From Chamaelirium japonicum (taxonomy: Eukaryota > Streptophyta > Magnoliopsida > Liliales > Melanthiaceae), in NCBI GenBank assembly GCA_947650365.1, contig OX393549.1, forward strand, positions 90,132,039 to 90,196,038: a stretch of 64,000 nt of DNA. Direction: 5' to 3'. The translations under genes and the position numbers were made by a program. Positions 55,665-64,000 of this stretch are shown piece after piece. The notes below the pieces were generated by a model. It had not been told where the DNA came from, did no database searches, and saw only the letters and a list, made by a program, of their open reading frames with translations. Every line of letters starts with the position of its first letter. The stretch's first letter is position 1.

Positions 55665-56450
55665 ATGGTGATGTCGATCTCCCCCCTCTTGGTTTTCTGA
55701 CAAAACCCAGAGGTGGACTGTTGTTGATGCCGACGCACCCCCCCTCTCGGTTTTCTGACGAAACCGAGGGGTGGGCTGCGGATGACGCCGATCTCCCCCC
55801 TCTCGGTTTATTGATGAAACCAAGGGATGGGTTGATGTTGATGCCGAACATCTTCCTCTCGGTTTTCTGTCGAAACCGAGGGGTGGGTTGCTGATGGTGT
55901 GTCATCGCCCCTTCCCCACTCGGTTTTTGTACGAAACCTAGGGGGGCTGCTTATTAATGCCGACATGCCCCCCCTCTCGGTTTTTTGAAGAAACCGAGGG
56001 GTGGGTTGCTGATGGTGTGCCGTCACCCCCTCCCCACTCGGTTTTTATGCGAAACCGAGGGGGGGCTGCTTGTTGATGCCGATACACCCCCCTTTCGGTT
56101 TTCTGATGAAACCGAGGGGTGGGCTGCTAATAGTTTGCCGTCACCCCCCTTTCCCACTCCATTTTTGTGCGAAACCGAGGGGCGGGGCTGCTTGTTAATG
56201 CCGACACGCCCCCCCTCTTGGTTTTCTGATGAAACCGAGGGGTGGGTTGCTGTTGATGCCGAACACCCCCCCTCCCCACTCGGTTTTTTGTGCTAAACCG
56301 AGTGGTGGATTATAGCTAATGCCAACACCCTCTCCCCTCTTGGTGTTTTGCAAACCCGAGATGGGGGGCTGCTTGTGGGGTGCCGTCACCCCCTCCCCAC
56401 TCGGTTTTTGTGCAAAACCGAGGGGGGGCTGGTTGTTGATGCCAACACCC
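55665..56450. repeat. Tandem array of 13 hairpin units (56-63 bp) with alternating subtypes
   Basis: Each unit holds an inverted repeat of the form CCTCGGTTT - loop - AAACCGAGG. Unit starts lie near 55681, 55742, 55798, 55854, 55914, 55971, 56033, 56090, 56153, 56213, 56274, 56334 and 56395. From the fourth unit on, a CCCCTCTCGGTTTTCTGA type alternates with a CCCCACTCGGTTTTTGTG type, making dimers of about 120 bp. A stray related unit lies at about 54826. Confidence 0.9.
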
Positions 56451-56639
56451 CGTTATTGGGGCTGCTAGAAGAGGCCAAGAAATATCGGTATTGAAAATAG
56501 TGTATTTTAAAAAATTTAGCCTCATCTGAAACCGACACTTTTTCGGTCATATTCCTAAGTCACTGGTGCGCGAGGTTATCGACGAGGGACAATGCTACAT
56601 TTGAGGGGGCTTCTTAGGAATAATCTAGGATGATGTCGC

Positions 56640-57641
56640 ATGATGGCCAGCCAGTCTTCACCCGATGTACTTCCGTACCTGGTTACTGTATTCACCAGGT
56701 ACTACGGTCACGTAATGGTGTTGATTTGGCCAGGATCAAGAAAGTGTCATTTTATCTCGTGTTTCGATGGATTTTTCATCCACTCTGCTTTTAACTTATC
56801 GCTTGTTCATCCATTGCAGGTCACTCTTTTCATGATGAAAACCGTCAAGGGACCCGCTGTGTTGGAAAAACACCATCAAGGAACGAAGGAGATTGTTTGC
56901 GCTCCTCTTCTGCCACATGTTGAGGATTCGGACAGTGGCTCCGATGGCGAGCTAGGGCCGTTAAGGCCCTTTACAGACGAAGATCATGAGGAACCCACCA
57001 CCGACTGTACTAGTATAGAGAAGAGACGAACATCCTGAGGAGAACTGATGCCCGAGTTTCGGGGCAATGATGATAAGCCATCCATTAAGAGAGCTTATGC
57101 CTCCTTTGGGGCTCGCCGAGATGCAGTTTTCCTCGAGGAGGCTAGCATAGAGAAGGTCCTGAGGACCCTTGTGACCATGGGCCAGATGAACAGCGGACTA
57201 CGCTTGCCTCTGCCTCCTTTTGCTGCCAGGATACTGTCTATCTCCGATCTTTGTCCAGGGCAAGTTAGCAGCAACGCTTGGAGGGTGATCTATGCTTTTT
57301 GCCGAATCGAATCAGATCATCGTGAGGAACTTGCTGCTTGCTATTCTGAGATCCCTGATGGTGAAATTCCTCGTGTCAAGCTTGGGTATTTCTTTCACCA
57401 CTATCGATGGCAGAGAGTGTCTGGATCGAAGCTACTCTTTACTCTTATGCCGGAGTCAAATCAACCCCGATAAAATATCCGAGTTTATCCGATAGGTTCT
57501 ATCATCTCTACCCCTTATCCGTGACTGGCGCGTGGTGCTCTGTTGTTCACTTGCCCGAATTGTCATTCAAAGTGGTTAGCTATGCAGTTGGCCGATATTC
57601 GGGGAGCGATAAGAGGGGGTGCCCTTAGGCACGATGCAAGA
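56640..57641 (+). mobile_element. Gypsy-type retroelement fragment, gag-like region (Transposase_28-type)
   Basis: Fossil. An acidic stretch (about 56920-57030) is followed by a domain around 57180-57300 with LRLPLPPFAARIL and NAWRVIYAF. This resembles the domain annotated in plants as putative gypsy-type transposon (Transposase_28). Broken, with about two or more breaks. Further coding-like sequence resumes at about 61829-61920, beyond the solo LTR that appears to have inserted into it. I cannot see its LTRs or pol, so the lineage is uncertain. Confidence 0.6.
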
Positions 57642-60600
57642 TGTCACACCCCAGAAATCTGAAACTGATCCCTAGGGTGTGAGGTGAGAAAAACCAAGGG
57701 ATTTAGGGTTTAGTCGACTAACTACACAAATTAGGGCTTCTCACAAGATTGCGGCTCTCTCATAAATGAAGAAGGAGGAGGGAGAAACAAGAAATATTTT
57801 AAAACTTAATTTTTATGAAAATATTTTTATTTTAAAAGAAAGCAGAGAGATATTTTTTTTTTCTTTTTTTTTTGTCAACGGAGAGATGATCACGCTCGAC
57901 CTTCAACCGGGTTATCCTCTCAGCATGTGTGGCCTGTCGGCACCACCACCTGCTGACAGGAATCCCTCTAAGGGAGCACGGGACTCGAGCCACTGATGGC
58001 GAGCTAGAAGTCTCATCCACTCCCTGACACTGAGTGCACTAGTCTAGAGGTCCTATCTACAGGGCTAGTCAATTAGGCCATTTAGATATTTATATTTTCA
58101 TGGTGAGCTATCCTAGGCTTGTGGCCTTGAGGAGAGGTCTACCCAAAAGAATCCAGCTGTATCATTGCTACTAACAAATAACGAAAACACTAATCTTAAA
58201 CTAAATGATTCTTATACAAAATCCGCTCATTACATTGCCACGAAACATACCAAAATAAAATAATACTGTAACCCTAAAACTGCCTCCGGCCTCCCACTGC
58301 TACTCCCAAACCTCTGAACCTACAGGAGAGTCTACTCATGGGAAAGAGTAGCCCCCAATGGAAAATTAAGAGATTAGCCAAATTAATAGCTAGTGACATC
58401 CTAATAGTCTTTAATAATATGAGAAGACATATTTAATTGAATTAAATTACATTAGCAGTCTAAGTATTAATGGAGCTTACAGAAGGTTAGCCTAAGCCTA
58501 CCAGTAGTCTATATTCACATGCAATTCCTACTGTCACTAGGTTATCTACCACACAGTCCATTCGATATTCATTATGAATCAAATAAGATTACAATATAAG
58601 TCATCTATCCTAAAGTAAACCCCGGATATTTTGTTCATCCTACCCCCGGTCGGGCATTACTATAGGGCCTTTTATTTTGATGTAGAGAGCCAGCTCTCTC
58701 GTCATGCATCCACCAACACCATGCACAAATTACCCAGATTATCATAAAAGATTTTTCGTCTTTCACGGTGGAGCTCTACTACCCCACTTGCGTTACTTTG
58801 GGGGCTTCAACTATCCCGGGACAGAGTTGCTAGGCCAATCCCCACTAGAGGGCTACTCCTATTGGCTTTACCACAACCCTTGCCCGTGACCCCTTAGCCT
58901 ACTGGTCTTCGGCTGTGCATGTAGGGTGGTTCACGACCCTTGCACGCACGGGGTCCAATCTTTCCACATGATAGATTATTATAATAATAAAATAGCTTCA
59001 ACCTTTTACCCCAGGATTCGCACCACGCTCACAACCCATGCATGACAATTACTCTCGCCCGTATTCCCGTGTGTTCGGGTCTCCACACTCCACTTAGGAG
59101 GGTGGGACCCGATAATTATTATTTAATTATTAATATCCAAAACTTAAGAGAATTCCTACCTACGATGTCCAAGCAATCAGCAAAATGATTATTATTATTT
59201 AATTATTAATATTTTTAAACATGTGTCGCCGGACTCGCGACTCCGTATGCAAGATGGGTCCACTCGACCACATGTGGCGATGTCCGACGGGACCCGCATG
59301 CAGCGTTATGGATACCTACCCTTAGTCATTCTTATTTCCCACTATTAAAGACCACGCAAAGGTAGTAGATGTCACCTGGTTGTCGAACATGAGCTTTTGC
59401 GAGATGACCTCCGCTTCATCTCCAACTGGGTCAACACGGCCACGAACTGTCAAACACACAGCGGGCCTATGGTCATTGCTTGCTATCGAGAAATACAGGT
59501 TTAGGTCCGAGTTGGCTGAGTCAAAAATTTTAGGTGTCATCGGACATGGTCTACTGGTACGCAAAACGATGAAACCAATAGTACCATCTCGGCTTAGGTC
59601 TAGGAAAGGTCAAAAGTCTGATTCGTCGTCCACCCAAGATGACCTCGTGCTAAGGTTTGAATACTACGGTCGTTACTTTAATTACAACGAGTCGCACGAT
59701 CCTGAGCTCGGATTGACGGCGGCTATTACGCCTAACCCAATCGGATCCCGAGATCGGCAAGGTTTGGCACGTGGGCCGCTGGTGGTTCATCGTCGTGCAT
59801 GACTTGCATAAAAAGAATGTAACAGTGGGTTATCTTAATTAGCAATGGTCAAAAGATTGCATGACCCAACAACATAGTCACATGGTTTGATGGCTTCAAC
59901 AATTGCTATCATCGTGTCATGGGCACAAAAATCGATGCGGTTAATGGGGTGACTTGGTGCGTGATCGGGTTGTCCCTACCCAACTTGCACCCTGTAGAGG
60001 TTCATGAATTACTATTTCGTCTAGAAAAAGGTTGCATAGTCCATTGGTCTGGCAAGTCGGTACTTATGGGTCAATCGTACAAGATTTATGACAGGTTACA
60101 ATTAACTCGATCGCGTTCGCGAGGGCCAAAGGCTGCGATCAGCCATAGGGAAATATGAGGGTCATGGATCGGTCATTGTGTGGTCACTTAGTCATCGAGC
60201 CCGCAACACAACAAAAGAGTAAATATTATATTTTCAGTCAGGGGCTTTTCGCCTTCGGTTGCTCGGAGCCGTGCTCGGTCGCCTAGGAAACCTAGTTTGG
60301 CTTAATTTCCCCTGACTGAAATAAGGGAAGGGACAAGGTCTGGGGATCGGTGGAATTGGTAGTGCCTGACTGAGGGCGGTCGGGCTCTGTCGACATAGGT
60401 TGTACAGCCGTTGGCCATGTAGCCAACGACCGTGGTCACGACTGCAAAAACAGGGCAAAAGGGTCGGCGCGACTAGTGGCCAAGCACGGGGTGGTACTAG
60501 ACCGAGGGTGGTCAGAGTCACTCATTGCCAGACCACTGATGGTAAGGCTACCGACAGCCATTACAGCACGGCACAGGGACACAAAAGGATGGTCGGTGGG

Positions 60601-61251
60601 CCTGGCCTGGCTTGGTCAAGCCTTGTGGCCGGTTGTACAGTCGCCGGTTACCTGGCCGACAGCCATGGTTACACCAAGGGTCTAAGGCCGCAAGGGCTGG
60701 ATCGGATCACACAAAGATGAAAGAGAGAGAAGGGGATGAGGCAGACCCTGCCGGGAGCGGAGTCGTCGATCGGGTCTCAACGGAACAACAAGAAAAAAGA
60801 AAAAGAAAAGAAAAAAAAACAGAGGAAATATAGGGGAGCTGGCCGACCTGGTGCAGGGGCTCGGCTTCGGCTGCGGCTCCTCGCTCCGGCCGGTTGCTCT
60901 TCTCTGGCCACTATCGCGCGCAGCCACCGAGAGGGAGGAGAGAGAGGAAATCAGGGAGAGAGAGAGAGAGATCAGAGAGGAGAGAGAAGAGATCGAAGGG
61001 GAGAAGGGGGGTCGGGTTCGGGTTTTAAATAGGGGGAAGGGGATGGCCGGTAGGGTAGGGGGGCAGCGCTAGGGTAGAGTGGGCGGCCGGGCATAGGGGT
61101 CAAAGGGGGCGGCGCTAGCGTAGAGGGGGCGGCGGGATTCGTGACGGGATCCCGGGGCGGCGATCGGATTTGGGGTCGGATCGGATCGGGTTGGGTAGGG
61201 AGATGGAGAGAGAGATCCGTGAGTGGGGGGAGAGAGAGATGGACCGGGTGA

Positions 61252-61316
<65 letters not shown>

Positions 61317-61828
61317 ACTGAGAGAGAGAGGGAAAGAGAGAGAGAGAGAGAGAGAGAGGTGGATGGGGGTTGGGTTTGGGTCCGGGTTTTGGTTAGGGAT
61401 GGGGATGGGGTTTTAAATTTTTATTTTTTTATTTTTATTTTTGTTTTGTTTTGTCTCTTTTTTTTTTTCTAAAGCTGGTCAAGCCCGACTGCACCGAGCC
61501 TGACTCGCCCTCGACTCGGATTGCGCCGAGACGAGCCGGTGTGCGAACCTCACCGGTTCTGACAGACTAGCCACATATTATTTTATTATTATATTATTAA
61601 AAATAACATTCGTGCTATGCCTCGATACATGTGCTCACGAGCTCATGTGACTATACCTCCAATGTAGCCTCGTGATCCGTACTCGGGACCCACTGCCTGG
61701 TCCAGCTAGAGTACAACCAACAGCATACCAACTAATGAAAATAATTATTCAAGCTATGACATTAAAATAATATTAAAATCAAACCGGGTTGTCCTGAGCG
61801 AAAACACATTGGAGTGCCGGTCATTACA
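57642..61828 (+). mobile_element. Probable solo LTR of a large gypsy (Del/Tekay-like) retrotransposon (about 4.2 kb)
   Basis: Starts TGTCACACCCCAG, as many plant chromovirus LTRs do, and ends GGTCATTACA. Flanks CAAGA (57637-57641) and CAAAA (61829-61833) fit a 5-bp duplication with one mismatch. No internal gag or pol is present. The interior has AT-rich blocks, an ORF of 140 codons at 59380-59802 with no recognisable family, and GA-rich tracts near 60950 and 61256-61358. An alternative right end is GGTTCTGACA at about 61564, but no matching duplication supports it. Orientation is inferred from the start motif. Confidence 0.58.
61256..61358. repeat. (GA)n microsatellite, two tracts
   Basis: About 29 units at 61256-61313 and a second tract at about 61320-61358, inside the putative solo LTR. 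Confidence 0.92.
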
Positions 61829-64000
61829 CAAAAAGTTGGACAAGCTCTTCAAGAGGTTGACTTTTGGGACTAATATGTGGAAGGATTTTACTTACTCCCC
61901 CGCGCTGTTGGAAACAAATCAGAGACGCAACGGAAGCCGGACTCGATCTTAGGATCGATACGGTGTGCGATACATTTTTAAAATTTTCTTAAAAAACAAT
62001 CATATGCACAAGATTAAAATGAAATGCAAATGAACCCCTATGGTCATCTATCAAAACACACCATAAATGTTATGCATGCAATTCAATAGATGTAGGGTTT
62101 TGTTTATTATACCTCCGTGCGGGATTTAGCACCGCGATGTTAATCTTCCAAGTTGATGATGACGGAAGTATCCACGTGCATGGGAGAAGCCTCGTTCTTC
62201 TTCGGGTACACTCGATCTCGCGAATCGATCCGAATCCTTGCACTCCAATCTCTGAGTGCTTCGGAGTGCAAGCTTTCTCTTCTTCTTTATCACACACACT
62301 CTATGAGGAGAAGAAGATGAGATGAAGATGATTTTCTCTTCACAACTTAGGTCAAAACCAAAGAGTGAGAGAGATGAGTGCCCAAGAGAGAGAGGGAGGC
62401 CAAAAACGAACACAAGGGAGAGAGGGATCGGTCTTTCTCTTCAAAATCTGAATGAGACTCGGTTTTCCTTGCCTAATATGTCTTGAAAACCGTGCCCCTC
62501 TCTCCCCTTGTCCATATGAACCGTTCCCCCTTCTCTCTCTCTCATAAATCCTCAAAAATAAATTCACACTATTATATAGTTGCCATATTTGGTTTTGCAA
62601 TTAAAGGGAATAGATTCAAATCATTTCAAATCTGAATTAAACCCTTTAAATATGGATTTGATGGCCATGCATATTTTTTCTAATGAGGGGGGTGTCCATT
62701 AGGGCATGCGGGATATTTTGAAATAACCAAAATGCCCCTTATGCATCTAGTGGCCATCCACCTCATACCGGAGCATATATGCTCCATCTCAGTGCACGAT
62801 AAAGTACTCTAACACTTAGGACACCTCATCCATACCTATTTAACATACCATAGAGTTATGAATAGTGTTTTTGCTATTTACTGGGGTGCCCTCAGTAAAA
62901 CATAGGGTGCCCCTATAGTAAAAATCACTAAACACACAGATCGTGCTCTAGTGCGACACGCACACACGGAATGAACTCCTTATGGCATTATGGCAACATC
63001 GTGTGTCCCTACACTACTCTGGGGTTGCCCCCTAGTGAACACACTTAGTCCTGTGCAACCACCATGCCCTACTACGCACTCACGGAACACAGGACAATTA
63101 AGGCATTATTTCTTCAACTCGTATTGTGCAGTAAGACAAGGAGAAAGTTATGATCTGTAACGATCGTGGATAAGGTGGAACCTTCAGGGACTAGGATTCA
63201 TGGCTTCCAACCGGACCCGATCGACACACTATCCAAGTGTCTCTGTCAATCCTCTAGGTCCCGGTTAACCTACGTGGCCACCCAGAGTGCGACACAGGCT
63301 GCACTCCAATTCTCCCAGACTTACTAAGCTCTCTTGCATACCCCTGCTCTCCGCTTAGTTAGGTAATTAGATGTCCTTTCACTCGGTGCCATGTGTCAAC
63401 TTGAGCGATGGAGAGTACCGTCAGACTCAAGTGACCATATGACTAGGTTCCTTCCAGGTTGATTAACACATCGTACCTCCGATCATTTAGGCCAAACAAC
63501 CGGATTCGGTCTAACAGCTCAACTGTTAACCACCAGGCCTGGTTTTAGTATGGTGTATGTCAGACCAAGGAACGCACCTCCCAATGGGGATATGAATAGC
63601 CTGCAGGAGTGGCATGCCGATGTAACGCCAGCCCGGCAACCCAGCGCATCGTGGTTTTGGGTCGTGGTTAGATCTCTCACACGTTGGTGAACCAAAGTTA
63701 CCCAAACTGGTTAGTCCACCGGTCATGGTTTCTCAGGGTTTAGGACCTATTACCCTAAGCAGAAACACGGCTATGTGTACCAGTGTCTGCTCACCGATCT
63801 GTGCACCGTGTTGGTTCTATTCAGCCACAAACACTGTGCTTGGCAATGACCATGGTGGAGAAACCCATGCTCTGTCATTCCAACAGCTTAACCTGATAGG
63901 GCGACCAACCCTAATCAGAACTGCGAACAATTTAGGCTAATAGTACTAATCAACTGAGTCTCCCACTCAGATGAATCACTATACAACCATGGCTCTTTTC
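61829..64000. other. Repeat-like sequence to window end, possibly part of an LTR element
   Basis: The first 90 bp look like continuation of the gypsy-type gag region. From about 61908 (TGTTGGAAACAAATC) the sequence has no coding likeness, is GC/AT mixed, and contains a short inverted word TGCACTCC..GGAGTGCA (about 62239-62271). It may be the LTR or leader of another retrotransposon running off the edge. I cannot prove ends. Confidence 0.35.

Noticed and set aside
54311-56450. CRISPR-like periodic arrays
   Set aside because: Repeats adjoin without unique spacers, units diverge gradually, and the genome is a plant. These are ordinary tandem repeats.
59380-59802. 140-codon frame inside the putative solo LTR
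   Set aside because: No family likeness and no introns or neighbours to support it; probably chance or a fragment captured in the LTR.
38774-64000. A second host gene downstream of CSI1
   Set aside because: All longer open frames trace to the LINE, Harbinger, gypsy-type fragment or biased repeats.

Overview
Plant nuclear DNA, almost certainly an angiosperm; several residues look monocot-like, but I cannot fix the species. Signs are: one intron-rich host gene with GT-AG introns, Ty1/copia and Ty3/gypsy LTR retrotransposons primed by initiator-Met tRNA, TRIMs, a plant L1 LINE, hAT, Harbinger and Helitron-type DNA elements, and many (CT)n/(GA)n tracts. There are no bacterial-style operons, no CRISPR array, and no rRNA or tRNA genes that I can recognise.

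The only host gene is a CELLULOSE SYNTHASE INTERACTIVE 1-type gene (CSI1/POM2) on the + strand. Six coding exons are visible: 4744-4817, 15952-19006, 19186-21730, 33798-34252, 38411-38527 and 38633-38773. Every junction is GT-AG and stays in frame. They give 2128 residues of armadillo repeats ending in a C2 domain. The small exon 4744-4817 contains no long ORF and was found by its conserved SEPPTPH motif. A first coding exon of about 20 codons lies upstream and is not seen.

The gene spans at least 34 kb because its introns are packed with mobile DNA. The sequence left of the first visible exon ends a copia element (1-3663). Intron 4818-15951 holds a copia LTR-gag fragment, a foldback element, a 470-bp hAT-type MITE and two TRIMs. 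Intron 21731-33797 holds a copia element (21896-32296, TSD CACTT), and into that a younger gag-protease-only retroelement has inserted (26034-31077, TSD GGATC, LTRs of 1173 bp). Intron 34253-38410 holds a 620-bp hAT-type MITE, a copia fragment, and a 104-bp MITE ending 49 bp before an exon.

Downstream of the gene (38774-64000) I find no host gene. In order it holds: a SINE-like copy, a tandem duplication, a second hAT-type MITE with a perfect 8-bp TSD, arrays of a palindromic CACTGTAGC motif, a Helitron-like element, an inverted-repeat MITE, a second SINE copy, and a minus-strand L1 LINE with matching flanks. After these come a TIR MITE, a broken PIF/Harbinger element, three tandem arrays (about 103 bp; about 70 bp; and a 13-unit hairpin array with dimer structure), a gypsy-type gag-like region split by an apparent 4.2-kb solo LTR, and repeat-like sequence to the end.

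I found no new enzymatic system. The most unusual features are the hairpin-forming dimeric array, the palindromic CACTGTAGC arrays, and the accumulation of mostly sense-oriented LTR elements inside a cell-wall gene.
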